Shown one piece after another: positions 7,092 to 15,294 of a stretch of 20,859 bases of DNA (its first letter is position 1; each line of letters opens with the position of its first letter). The stretch lies in contig CAIRFY010000118.1 in the NCBI GenBank assembly GCA_903877945.1, positions 1 through 20,859 on the forward strand, given 5' to 3'. The stretch is from an uncultured Oscillochloris sp. (GTDB lineage: Bacteria > Chloroflexota > Chloroflexia > Chloroflexales > Chloroflexaceae). The position numbers were made by a program, and so were the translations under genes. Below the pieces are notes generated by a model. It was not told where the DNA came from. It made no database searches and saw only the letters and a list, made by a program, of their open reading frames with translations.

Positions 7092-8354
7092 ATGAACACA
7101 CCGTCGCCAGCCAATCCTATCCGCGTCGCCATGCTCGCCCGCGTCGTCTACCCGCTACACGGGTTTGGCGGGATCGAGCGCCACGTCGGACACCTCGTTA
7201 CGCACCTCGCCCGCCTCGGTGTTGTGGGGACGCTCTACGTGCAGTCAACGCCTGATGGCCGACGGCCAAGTATCGCCGAGCTACCGGCCCTGGCCGACGG
7301 TCGCTGGTCGCTGTCCATGCTGCGCTACGACTACACCTCGCCGCTGCTGCCGCCCAACGGCATCCTGGGCCGCCAGATCAACTACCCCTGGTACAGTTGG
7401 CAGTTGGGGGCGCTGGCCGCCGCCGCCGTGCGCCGTGGCGACGTTGATGTGGTCCACAGCCAGGGTCTCTGCGCCAGCGGCTACGGGTATATTCGCAGGC
7501 ACGACCCATTGCTACGCCGGGTGCCCTTTGTGGCCAACCCGCACGGTATGGAGGAGTTCCGCACGCCCGATTGGCGCAAGTGGCTGGCCTACGCGCCCTT
7601 CCGCGCCCTCTACGCCTACGGGCACCGCGCCGCTGACCGGGCCATCGCCACCGATGCATGTACTAGGGACGACCTGCCGCGCTACCTGGGGGTTGATCCC
7701 GCACGGGTTGCGGTGGTGCCCTCAGCGATTGACGTGGACGAGTGCCTGGGCCTCGTGTGCGAGGATCTGCGAGCCACGTTGCGGGCACGCCTGGGGCTAA
7801 CCGAGTCCCGCCCGGCCCTGCTCAGTGTGGGCCGCCTGGAGCGCAACAAAGGCTTCCATATTCTGATCGCGGCCCTGGCCCAGCTACGCAACGAACTGCC
7901 ACCGGGCTGGCGCTGGCTTCTGGTAGGCAACGGCAAAGAACGCGCCGCCCTTGAGTCCCAGGCCCGCGCCGTCGGCATCGCCGACCACGTGACCTTTGTG
8001 GGCACACTCGACGACGCCGAGCTGCACAGCCTCTACGAAGAGGTTGATCTGGTGATCCACCCGACGCTGTATGAGGGCAGTTCTTTAGTAACCCTAGAAG
8101 CGATGATCCACCGCAAGCCCATCGTCGCCAGCGCGGCCGGTGGCATCCCCGACAAGGTTTTTAGCGGGCGCAACGGCTACCTGGTACGGCCAGGCAGCGT
8201 GGAAGACCTGGTCGAGAAACTACGTGCGGCCCTGGCACACCGGGCGCGCTGGCCGGCCTGGGGCGATGAGAGTGTGCGGATCGTGACCACAACCTTCGCC
8301 TGGCCGGTGGTGGCCCGACAAACGGTGGATCTCTACCGCGAGCTGCTTGGGTGA
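7092..8354 (+). CDS. GT4 family glycosyltransferase
   Basis: A 420-residue GT-B fold enzyme. The N-terminal acceptor domain opens with VAMLARVVYPLHGFGGIERHVGHL, with the GG-x-E loop usual in GT4. The donor domain begins near LLSVGRLERNKGFHILI. The catalytic EX7E motif is complete: E328 and E336 in LYEGSSLVTLEAMIHRKPIV. It would transfer a sugar from a nucleotide donor, probably onto a glycan or lipid at the inner face of the membrane. No ribosome site precedes the ATG. Its stop overlaps the longest open frame of the next gene, so the pair may be cotranscribed. Acceptor and donor are unknown. Confidence 0.92.
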   Translation: MNTPSPANPIRVAMLARVVYPLHGFGGIERHVGHLVTHLARLGVVGTLYVQSTPDGRRPSIAELPALADGRWSLSMLRYDYTSPLLPPNGILGRQINYPWYSWQLGALAAAAVRRGDVDVVHSQGLCASGYGYIRRHDPLLRRVPFVANPHGMEEFRTPDWRKWLAYAPFRALYAYGHRAADRAIATDACTRDDLPRYLGVDPARVAVVPSAIDVDECLGLVCEDLRATLRARLGLTESRPALLSVGRLERNKGFHILIAALAQLRNELPPGWRWLLVGNGKERAALESQARAVGIADHVTFVGTLDDAELHSLYEEVDLVIHPTLYEGSSLVTLEAMIHRKPIVASAAGGIPDKVFSGRNGYLVRPGSVEDLVEKLRAALAHRARWPAWGDESVRIVTTTFAWPVVARQTVDLYRELLG

Positions 8355-8431
8355 TGTTCTATTCTTTGGCAGACATGTGCGAGCAAAACCGGTACATGTC
8401 TGCGACGCAACCAAACCTTGCCGGAGGCATT

Positions 8432-9433
8432 GTGACACACTCTTCACTCGTAGCTATTGGCGGCGGAGGCGGCGCGGCCCAGGTGCTGCTGGCCGCAGCG
8501 TCCTCCTTCGCTCGGCGCACGGCGATTGTGGCGGTGACGGACACGGGCCGCAGTACAGGGGTGGCGCGGGCGGTGAGCAAGATCCCGGCCCCCGGCGACC
8601 TGCGCGCCACGGTCTCGGCTCTGGCCGCCGACCACAACGCCCTCTGGCCGCGCCTGCTGGAGCAGCGATTCCGCGCCCCTGAGCATCCATCCCTTGACGG
8701 CATGGCCTTCGGCAATCTGCTGATCGCAGCCCTCGCCCAGTTGAGCGGCGACTTCGCCGGGGCGGTGTCCACCGTCGCTGATCTCGCGGGCTGCGCCGCC
8801 ACCGTGCTGCCTGTATCCACTGCCGACGTGCAGCTTTGCGCGGAACTAGCTGATGGCTCCACCGTGCGCGGCGAGGTGTCCGTGCGTGCCCTGGGCCAGC
8901 CCCCGATCCGGCGGCTCTTCCTCGACCCACCGGCCCCCGCCTACCCGTCGGCGATTGAGGCGATCCTCGACGCCGACCTGGTGACCATCGGGCCGGGTAG
9001 TTTTTTTACCTCGATCCTGGCTACCCTCCAGTTTGGTGGCGTTGTCGAGGCGCTGCGCTCAACCGGGGCGCGGGTGATCTACATCTGTAACTCCACCACG
9101 CAGCCCGGCCAAACCGAGCATATGGGCGTCTACGCGCACGTGGCCCGTCTCGACGAACTGCTCGGCCCAGGGCACCTCGACGCGGCCTTGATCAACCGCA
9201 GCCCGCACCTGCCGAATGAACGAGTTGAGCGTCTAGCCGCCGATGGACTCCAGGTACTCGCCGCCGATGATGACGAGATCGCGGCAATTGCCGCCCTCGG
9301 CGTGCGACCCCTAGTGGCCGACTACAGCGAGGCTCCCGGCCCGCGTCGTCAGCTCTGGAATAAGCAGGACACCCTGCGCTACGACCCGGCGAAGGTCGGC
9401 GCGGCCCTGGCGGCGTATGTGAAAACGCCGTAA
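8432..9433 (+). CDS. CofD/YvcK-like protein (gluconeogenesis factor family)
   Basis: A 333-residue protein of the CofD/YvcK superfamily; YvcK proteins bind UDP-GlcNAc and influence peptidoglycan precursor supply. Family blocks appear in order: SLVAIGGGGGAAQVLL (5-20), TDTGRSTG, PGDLRATVSALA, GNLLIAALAQLSGDF, TIGPGSFFTSILATL and YICNSTTQPGQT. Some differ from the usual spelling (GGGTG becomes GGGGG, DDGGSSG becomes TDTGRSTG), so it is a divergent member. The frame is open from 8351, but the GTG at 8432 has GGAGG 4 nt upstream and gives the usual short N-terminus. The usual neighbours rapZ/yvcJ and whiA are absent. It may instead be a functionally distinct paralogue. Confidence 0.85.
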   Translation: MTHSSLVAIGGGGGAAQVLLAAASSFARRTAIVAVTDTGRSTGVARAVSKIPAPGDLRATVSALAADHNALWPRLLEQRFRAPEHPSLDGMAFGNLLIAALAQLSGDFAGAVSTVADLAGCAATVLPVSTADVQLCAELADGSTVRGEVSVRALGQPPIRRLFLDPPAPAYPSAIEAILDADLVTIGPGSFFTSILATLQFGGVVEALRSTGARVIYICNSTTQPGQTEHMGVYAHVARLDELLGPGHLDAALINRSPHLPNERVERLAADGLQVLAADDDEIAAIAALGVRPLVADYSEAPGPRRQLWNKQDTLRYDPAKVGAALAAYVKTP

Positions 9434-9560
9434 GACATGGTTCATATCTGCTTTACAGTTTGGCGATGATGCGATGATGCGATGATGCGCCGTCATCGCA
9501 TCATCGCATCACATATCCTCGCAGAACTGCTACGCTGAATGTGCCCATTTTGAACCTTGT
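9433..9560. repeat. Long-hairpin repeat, copy 2
   Basis: It begins at the YvcK-like stop codon with GACATGGTTCA...GCTTTACAGTTTGGCG. A perfect 18-bp stem pairs 9468-9485 with 9493-9510 around a 7-nt loop, built of GCGATGAT units. The tail GCTGAATGTGCCCATTTTGAA-like text (9534-9554) reappears with one change near 17914-17934. Confidence 0.85.
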
Positions 9561-9573
9561 CTAATAACGCAGA

Positions 9574-9598
9574 AGAGACGCCCCGGCGGGGCGTCTCT
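9574..9598. terminator. GC-rich hairpin, possible terminator
   Basis: AGAGACGCCCC (9574-9584) pairs perfectly with GGGGCGTCTCT (9588-9598) across a 3-nt loop, 140 bp after the YvcK-like gene. It is compact and stable like a terminator stem, but only CCTATC follows, without a T-run. Confidence 0.45.
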
Positions 9599-9761
9599 CC
9601 TATCACAATGCCGCTGCTGCCGGACACAGAGTTGAATTCAACACCGTTACGTCGGGCCTACATTACAGCCCCGCCCGGCCCAAATTCCCTTCCCCCTGAA
9701 CCGAACCCTCTCTGAACCTCGTTTCGCCACTAAACCTCGCAGATGGTGTTACAGCAACTGC
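9599..9761. other. Spacer with no recognised content
   Basis: I see no coding frame, hairpin or repeat of note here. The strand-wise convergent genes on either side are separated by 580 bp in total. Confidence 0.5.
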
Positions 9762-9863
9762 TGAAGAAGACACCCTCTGTCATCCTGAGCGCAGCAAAGG
9801 GTTTTGCAGGTTACATAGAACGATGCTTCGCTACGCTCAGCGTGACACACGATGTCTTCTTCA
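9762..9863. repeat. Nested palindrome, divergent relative of the MITE-like core
   Basis: The outer arms TGAAGAAGACA (9762-9772) and TGTCTTCTTCA (9853-9863) are perfect inverses. Inside are two core arms: 9779-9802 (ATCCT/AGGGT stem, 11-nt loop) and 9823-9846 (ATGCT/AGCGT stem, 11-nt loop). The 20-bp ends found on the other copies are missing. The 9864-10013 stretch shows nothing further. Confidence 0.75.
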
Positions 9864-10013
9864 TCAATTAGACTTGTAAGAGTACTCTGTAATCTGCTCT
9901 TATTGTAGTGGGCAGAAGAGAAAATGTCTCTATGCTGCATGGCATATTAATGTTGGCAATAGGCGAGATAACAGGCAACAGCAAACAGAGATCCCACACC
10001 CCGATGCAGTCTC

Positions 10014-11429
10014 TCAGGGGGTCACGACAACCGAGCCGAGCAGGTAGCTCCCATCCTGGCGGCGGCCCTGGATCGCCAGCGACATCGGCCTACGGCTCGC
10101 CTCCGGATCACGCACAATCAGCACCAGGTCATAGATGCCGCTGGCGATCTTCGGCGGTAGGGTAAGGCTATCGGTGTGCGAAGAGGGAGTGTCCTGTCCA
10201 GTAGGGAGTAGCCGCCGAACATCGAACGAGGACGCGCCATCCCAGATCATCTGCCCGGTGTCCGGCTCGCGCAGTTGGTAGGCCAGGTGCCAGATCTCGT
10301 AGGGTGGCGCAACCCCGGTATTCACCCAGGTGCTGCTGATCGAAAAGCCCATCCCCGGCCATAGCATGATCGGCACGGTGATGCGCGAGGGAGCGATCCG
10401 ATAGCCGCTGGTCTTCGCCATCTGGATCAGAGCCTCACGTGAGACCTCATCGAGCCGATCCCAATCCGGCAGGTTCCCGTTACCCACCAGCGAGATATGA
10501 TAGCGCTGCACCTGTTCGCTGGCACGCAGGTACGACTGCGGGGCGCGCTGCTGCTCCGGGTTGATGAACTCGGACACCACCGGCGCGGTCTTCCAGCGGT
10601 CCTTGATCAGCGCCCAAAGTTGCGTATTCTGGCTCAGTTGCTCAAAGTGGTCGGTGCCGAGACTATCACGCCGCCAGCCAATCGTGGGCGAGGCCCGCAG
10701 CGCATAGGCCAGGGTCTCCTTATCATCGGTGAGCATCACCAGGTGCTTATCGGGGAAGGCAGCGCGATACATGTCAACGATGGCCCGCCGGTTCTCGGCG
10801 GTCATGTCCTGGGCACCCGCTGGTGAGGGGTAGGGGAAGTTCGCCATGTGCCACTCGCCCCAGTTGCCATACATGCCGATCTCCACCCAGCCGACTCGCG
10901 GGTCGTGATTATAGCGTGCGCCGAGGGCGGCGATCAGGTGACCAGCCCGATCCATAAAATCGGGGGCATTCCAGTCGGGCACATAGGTGTCGTCCGCGCC
11001 GCTATGACTGTAGTCGTACCACCAGCCCTGCTTCATCATGTCGGCGAGGTAGTTTGGCACAGACATGCCATTGCCAGAAACGAGGGTGCGGATGCGAAAG
11101 GCGTGTTTACGCCCGGCCTGTGCAGCCGCAGCGAGATCGCGGTCGATGACCGAAAAATCGTACTGATCGCGAGATGGCTCAAGGTTGCGCCATATGTAGC
11201 GATCATAGGAGTCGAGGGCTGGCGCGGGCAGGGGATCGGGTGAGGGTACCACTTCCTGGCCTCTCCAACGATAAAGGCCACGCAGCGGGTTGATCAGCGC
11301 GGGCGCATCGAGGGGGACTGCAACCGGGCAGATCGTCAGGGAGACATCCTGCGCTGTCCATGCGATGAGCGCAATCAGCAGGGCGATCACAAAGGAGCCC
11401 GGCAGAACCACCTGCATCGGCAGCTTCAT
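10014..11429 (-). CDS. Secreted DUF4832-type protein with glycosidase-like features
   Basis: A 471-residue protein with an N-terminal hydrophobic segment (about 9-25) as signal or anchor, so it acts outside the cytoplasm. Sequence features fit the DUF4832/DUF4874 group of TIM-barrel, glycoside-hydrolase-like proteins: NPLRGLYRW near 47, YIWRNLEPSRDQYDF near 78-91, VGWVEIGMYGNWGEWH (179-194) with acidic residues where barrel strands end, and a C-terminal beta-rich domain (VPIMLWPGMGFSISSTWVNTG onward). The second of two adjacent ATGs is used because GGAGG lies 6 nt before it. It is last in the polysaccharide region, so polymer trimming or binding is a reasonable guess; no activity is established. 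Confidence 0.82.
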   Translation of the reverse strand: MKLPMQVVLPGSFVIALLIALIAWTAQDVSLTICPVAVPLDAPALINPLRGLYRWRGQEVVPSPDPLPAPALDSYDRYIWRNLEPSRDQYDFSVIDRDLAAAAQAGRKHAFRIRTLVSGNGMSVPNYLADMMKQGWWYDYSHSGADDTYVPDWNAPDFMDRAGHLIAALGARYNHDPRVGWVEIGMYGNWGEWHMANFPYPSPAGAQDMTAENRRAIVDMYRAAFPDKHLVMLTDDKETLAYALRASPTIGWRRDSLGTDHFEQLSQNTQLWALIKDRWKTAPVVSEFINPEQQRAPQSYLRASEQVQRYHISLVGNGNLPDWDRLDEVSREALIQMAKTSGYRIAPSRITVPIMLWPGMGFSISSTWVNTGVAPPYEIWHLAYQLREPDTGQMIWDGASSFDVRRLLPTGQDTPSSHTDSLTLPPKIASGIYDLVLIVRDPEASRRPMSLAIQGRRQDGSYLLGSVVVTP

Positions 11430-11444
11430 CATCGTCCTCCAACA

Positions 11445-11650
11445 CTGTCATTGCAATAGCGCAGAAGTAAGGCTGTCAGGCGGAACAAAGCACGATTCTT
11501 TGCGCCTTTGCGCCTTTGCGTCACTCCATGCGCGCACTGTGACGCAAAGACGCGAAGGCGCAAAGGGTGAGAAGGGTCGCGGGAGGGGCGCTTCGCTTCG
11601 CGCAGCGTGACAAGTCTCATAGCGTTACTTCTGCAGTATTGCCTATCATC
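11445..11650. repeat. MITE-like element with inserted second palindrome
   Basis: The ends GCAATAGCGCAGAAGTAAGG (from 11453) and the inverse of 11621-11642 match at about 19 of 22 positions. Only the right core arm remains (GCGCT/AGCGT stem, about 11590-11611). The left half is replaced by another hairpin, 11498-11524 pairing with 11539-11565 (25 of 27). Possible decayed 8-bp direct repeats are CTGTCATT (11445-11452) and CTATCATC (11643-11650); the latter contains the stop codon of the next gene. Confidence 0.75.
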
Positions 11651-12803
11651 CCATCGCCAGGCGGTACGCACCCACCGTCTGGTCGGCGACGGAGGCTGGG
11701 TCGTAGGACTGACGGGCCACAGCCGCCGCACGTACACCCATCGCCTGGGCGCTTGACTGATCCTGAAGCACGGCGATCAGGCGATCCGCCAGACTCTCCT
11801 CATCGCCGGGGGCCACCAGATAGCCCGTCTCGCCATCGACCACCATCTCAGCGGTGCCTCCCACCCGCGAGCTTACAACCGGACGGCCAACCGCGAGAGC
11901 CTGGGCGATGATCGTCGGCAGGGTCTCTTGATCCGAGAAGAGCGTCAGGACGTGGGACTGATGCAGTGCAGCGAGTACCCCGGCGGGCGCAAGATGTCCG
12001 GCCCAGACCACGGCGTCGCTGATGCCAAGCTGGCTCGCACGCTGCCGCACTGCTTGGGCGTAGTCGGGCTCCAACTCGGGGCCAGCGAGGACGAGGCGGG
12101 CCGTTGGGATGGCCTGACGCACCCGTGCGAAGGCGTTGACGATACCGAGGACGTTCTTGCGCGGGCGAATCACTCCGGCGAAGAGTACCTGCGGGTGCAG
12201 CGGCGGCGCGGGCGCGGCGGCGAAAAACTCCGGCCCGATTGGGTTGGCGATGCGAACCTGTCGCCCGCCGATCATTGGCGCAAGCAGGCTCGCATCATAG
12301 CGCGAGATCGAGATCGCCACTTGGGCGCGGCGCAGCACGCGGCGCACCATCATCTCAAAGAGCAGCGTCTTGATCATACCAGAAAGCCCCCGCGCAGATT
12401 GACGCGCCTCAATATGCACCAGCCCGTGGATCGTCACTACGGCGGGTAATCCCAACTGGGTCGCCACGTCGCCCACCCGATCAATACCGGTGCCATGAAC
12501 CAGATCGGGGCGCAGCGACGGTAACAGACGGCGCACCGCCTGCACACACTGCGCCGAATGCACGAGGACATCGCCGCTGAGGAAGGGCACCGGGATGTCG
12601 ATCCGATCAAGCGTGGCGCTTATCTGGTGCCGCCGCAACTGACCACGCCGACGGAGGACGCCCACCGTAACGTGGGCAACAGCGGGATGTGCGGCTAGTG
12701 CCGGCACCAAGGCGTAATTCACTGCCTCAACGCCGCCGACGATCTGGAGCAGGTCGTTTGGATACGCGCCGAGCAGCAGCACCCGCAGGCCGGAAGGTGA
12801 CAT
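11646..12803 (-). CDS. GT4 family glycosyltransferase with altered EX7E
   Basis: A 385-residue GT-B enzyme. The N-terminal domain has VLLLGAYPNDLLQIVGGVEAVNYAL (8-32) with the GG-x-E loop. The donor domain starts near VLFAGVIRPRKNVLGIV (206-222). At the catalytic EX7E position it reads E293-TLPTIIA-Q301, so the second glutamate is glutamine; VGRPVVSSRVGGTAEMV follows normally. Several GT4 groups tolerate changes here, so activity is not excluded. It is flanked by repeat islands on both sides and transcribed with the polysaccharide genes. No strong ribosome site is seen before its ATG. Donor and acceptor are unknown. Confidence 0.9.
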   Translation of the reverse strand: MSPSGLRVLLLGAYPNDLLQIVGGVEAVNYALVPALAAHPAVAHVTVGVLRRRGQLRRHQISATLDRIDIPVPFLSGDVLVHSAQCVQAVRRLLPSLRPDLVHGTGIDRVGDVATQLGLPAVVTIHGLVHIEARQSARGLSGMIKTLLFEMMVRRVLRRAQVAISISRYDASLLAPMIGGRQVRIANPIGPEFFAAAPAPPLHPQVLFAGVIRPRKNVLGIVNAFARVRQAIPTARLVLAGPELEPDYAQAVRQRASQLGISDAVVWAGHLAPAGVLAALHQSHVLTLFSDQETLPTIIAQALAVGRPVVSSRVGGTAEMVVDGETGYLVAPGDEESLADRLIAVLQDQSSAQAMGVRAAAVARQSYDPASVADQTVGAYRLAMG

Positions 12804-12837
12804 GGAATTTAATCCCTCAGTATGAAAGTTCTACGAT

Positions 12838-12879
12838 AAGGCGATGAAGCGAGCGCGTCTTCGCCTCATCGCTTCATTA
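12838..12879. repeat. Partial long-hairpin repeat
   Basis: GGCGATGAAGCGA (about 12839-12851) pairs with TCGCCTCATCGCTTC-type text (12861-12875). The closing ACTGTAAAGC-like end is found only beyond the next element (ATTGTAAAGCTGG at 12998-13010), as if the MITE-like element had inserted into this unit. Confidence 0.55.
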
Positions 12880-12993
12880 GCAACAGAGCATAAGTAACGC
12901 TGTCATTCTGAGCGAAGCGAAGAATCCCGGCCGGGATTCTTCGCTTCGCTCAGAATGACAGGATGCCTCACAGCGTTACTTATGCGGTATTGC
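12880..12993. repeat. MITE-like element with 62-bp perfect palindrome
   Basis: The ends CAACAGAGCATAAGTAACGC (12881-12900) and the inverse of 12973-12992 match at 17 of 20 positions. The core 12900-12961 is a perfect palindrome with two 31-bp arms and no spacer. Each arm also forms its own ATTCT/AGAAT hairpin with an 11-nt loop. The asymmetric TGAGGC spacer lies on the opposite side from that in the 15295 copy, so the two are in opposite orientation and equal in length. Confidence 0.92.
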
Positions 12994-13028
12994 CTCATTG
13001 TAAAGCTGGATCGAACTTCACCTGACAC

Positions 13029-15233
13029 CTACGATGGTATGCGGCTACGGTTGCGGAAACGTCGGTAGAACCAAGAGATGCTGAGAAGCCCACCGACAAC
13101 AATCGCAATCAGCAGTACCGAAAGGCCGAGCGCGATTATCTGAGAGGGCGGCCCTTGCGGCGCCGTAGCGTTGGGAAAGGGCGAATCGACCACCGCTGCC
13201 TCAGCGGGCACCGTCGTCGGGCTCGTAGCGGCGCTCGTCGTGCTACTTGCCAGGTTCGCCAGATGCGCCCCGCTAATGAAGATCTGTTTGCCAACAATCG
13301 TGGCGAAGGTACCGCCCAGCCGTGTGCGCAGATCCGGCGATGTGAAAACATCGCGAGCATAGACCAGTCCTTGCGGGCTGCTGCCCAAGATCGCAAGAAC
13401 CAGCCGCTGGGGATCCCACGGCGCACGCAGCAACTCCGCGTAGCCGACATCCTGGCCGACAGCGGTGCGGAAGACCACCTGCGTATCGCGATTGTACGCC
13501 TGATTGGTCGTCATATCAAAAGGTGCCGGCAGATCGTCTTTCAGCTCTGTGATCAGCTTAATCTGGTTGGGCAGGCCGATGATCAGCACATTGCGCTGGT
13601 TGCGCACCTCCGGCGAGACCGCATCGCCATAGGCGACATCCAGGTCGATCAGATTCCCGGTAACTTGGTTGCCCAGATCCGCAGCGATCTGCGCCGCAAC
13701 CTCCCAACTCGCTGGGTCGCTGGGGGCGAGCACGAAGGCGATGTCGGCGAGGTTGGGGTCGGACGTGAATATATCGGGGTAAAGATCGAGGTTGATGGAG
13801 CGATTCGGCGTGGAGTTGACCTGGGTGAGGGGCAACGTGATAAACGAACTGGGCCAAATATTGGCCCAGAGGTCGCTCTCGGTTGCCCCCAGCGTCGCCG
13901 GGACAAGGCTCATCCGCACGGTAATCGTGTTACGACCGGCGCGCACCAGCTTTGACGGGATGCTCACCGCAATAGTGCTTAGCGATGTGGAGGTATCGCT
14001 GAAGCGCACGCTGCCGATCTCGCTCGCGTTAAGCAGCACCGTTATCCCCGACTGGCTGTAGTCGAGCATGGCCGAGTGGTTAAAGTACAGGGTCAGACTC
14101 GATTCTTCATCGGCCACCCGATTACGAGGGACATCGAAGACAAAGGGAAGGTTCGTTTGTCCAAGGCGAGCCGTGCGGATCGTCGACACGTAGCCAAGGT
14201 ACTCGAAGCTGCGCACGGGCGGTGGTTCTTCCTGCACCGTTTCGGGCTGAACTGCAGCGATCAGCGCGAGGTTTGGGTTGCTGATCGTGAGCAGATCGCG
14301 GGCGGACAGAGCCTGAGCCGCCTTGAGTACCGCCGCATTGGAGTTGCCGCCCACCACCAGCACCGCCTTCTCGGCATTCCAGGGTGAGATCGCCATCTGC
14401 ACAACGCCGTCGTCCGCACCCATCGTCGGTGCGGTAAATCCGGCGGCGCTGATCGTGGCCGGTAGCGTCACCGTGCGCAGTAGCGGCAGATCCACAGGCT
14501 TGCCGACAAAGATTAGATGCGCGGCGCTATACTCCTTGCTGGTCAGGTCACTACTTCGGCGCACACCCAGATTCAGGTGGTTCCCGCTCATCCGACCGAG
14601 CCCCGCCGCAACGATCAGCGCCGCCCGCAACTCCTGGGCACTCGGCGAGTCCGGTAGCACCAGCAGCGCCGCATCCGTAAGGAAGCTGCCCTCGTAGATC
14701 GGGGCCGGTAGATTACTCAGGGAGATGTCCAGCGGCACAGCCGAGTGTATCAGGGTAAAGGTTGAGTCGTCTCGGATCTGAATCTGGATCGGCAAGTCGG
14801 ATGTCAGCGTGGTGTTCAACGCCAACCGCTGGTCGCTCAGCAGAGCCAGGGATGTTGCGGGGATGAGAACCGAGATCGTCTGCTGGCCGATCTTGGTGAG
14901 ATCAAAGCTGCCCAAGGAGTGACCGTTCAGATTGAACTGGAGCTTGCCCAGCGTGGTGGCTCCCCCCAACAGGGGCTGCAAACTGGACACACTAACGTTG
15001 AGTTTGATCGCAGAACCTGGCTCGATCTTCCAGGCCCGTGGGAGCGTAACAAAAAACTGATGCGACTCGTGCGGGGATGTCAGGGTTCGGGCACTCAGGC
15101 CCAACTGCACGAAGCTATAAATGTCGGCAGGGGGCGGAGGCTGCTGAGCATCTGGGGCTGCATGGACCGCGCCCGCGCCCGCCATAAAGGTGAGCAACAG
15201 GGCCACGATGAAGAGGCGTTTTATCTGGTTCAT
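13029..15233 (-). CDS. BcsB-like periplasmic polysaccharide-synthesis subunit
   Basis: A 734-residue protein resembling BcsB, the periplasmic partner of cellulose synthase BcsA. It has a signal peptide (MNQIKRLFIVALLLTFMAGAGAVHA), two repeated halves each with a carbohydrate-binding-like beta domain (for example FNLNGHSLGSFDL and VLLNASEIGSVRF) plus a flavodoxin-like alpha/beta domain, and one C-terminal membrane helix (about 703-723) with a basic cytoplasmic tail. Residue blocks FFVTLPRAW and FVFDVPRNR mark the two beta-domain starts. The start is the ATG at 15233, with AAGGAAG 6 nt upstream. No BcsA-like synthase is in the window, so it may serve another glycan or a distant synthase. Confidence 0.82.
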   Translation of the reverse strand: MNQIKRLFIVALLLTFMAGAGAVHAAPDAQQPPPPADIYSFVQLGLSARTLTSPHESHQFFVTLPRAWKIEPGSAIKLNVSVSSLQPLLGGATTLGKLQFNLNGHSLGSFDLTKIGQQTISVLIPATSLALLSDQRLALNTTLTSDLPIQIQIRDDSTFTLIHSAVPLDISLSNLPAPIYEGSFLTDAALLVLPDSPSAQELRAALIVAAGLGRMSGNHLNLGVRRSSDLTSKEYSAAHLIFVGKPVDLPLLRTVTLPATISAAGFTAPTMGADDGVVQMAISPWNAEKAVLVVGGNSNAAVLKAAQALSARDLLTISNPNLALIAAVQPETVQEEPPPVRSFEYLGYVSTIRTARLGQTNLPFVFDVPRNRVADEESSLTLYFNHSAMLDYSQSGITVLLNASEIGSVRFSDTSTSLSTIAVSIPSKLVRAGRNTITVRMSLVPATLGATESDLWANIWPSSFITLPLTQVNSTPNRSINLDLYPDIFTSDPNLADIAFVLAPSDPASWEVAAQIAADLGNQVTGNLIDLDVAYGDAVSPEVRNQRNVLIIGLPNQIKLITELKDDLPAPFDMTTNQAYNRDTQVVFRTAVGQDVGYAELLRAPWDPQRLVLAILGSSPQGLVYARDVFTSPDLRTRLGGTFATIVGKQIFISGAHLANLASSTTSAATSPTTVPAEAAVVDSPFPNATAPQGPPSQIIALGLSVLLIAIVVGGLLSISWFYRRFRNRSRIPS

Positions 15234-15248
15234 GAATGTCTTCCTTGG

Positions 15249-15273
15249 CCCGTGGCCCCGAACGGGGCACGGG
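15249..15273 (-). promoter_or_regulatory. Leader hairpin 2 nt before the bcsB-like ribosome site
   Basis: On the minus strand, CCCGTGCCCCG and CGGGGCCACGGG form an 11-bp stem with a one-base bulge and a TT loop. It ends 2 nt before the AAGGAAG site (15240-15246). It could modulate translation or protect the 5' end; no regulator is evident. Confidence 0.35.
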
Positions 15274-15294
15274 GAGGGCTTGGTCTTATTCACC

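Noticed and set aside
12900..12961. Rho-independent terminator
   Set aside because: The palindrome is far longer than a terminator stem and has no T-run on either side.
12872..13001. Target-site duplication around the 12880 element
   Set aside because: Only TCATT is shared by the two flanks and it is offset by one base; too weak to call.
13155..13955. 266-residue plus-strand frame within the BcsB-like gene
   Set aside because: Antisense shadow of a clear signal-peptide protein; arginine-rich composition typical of shadow frames.
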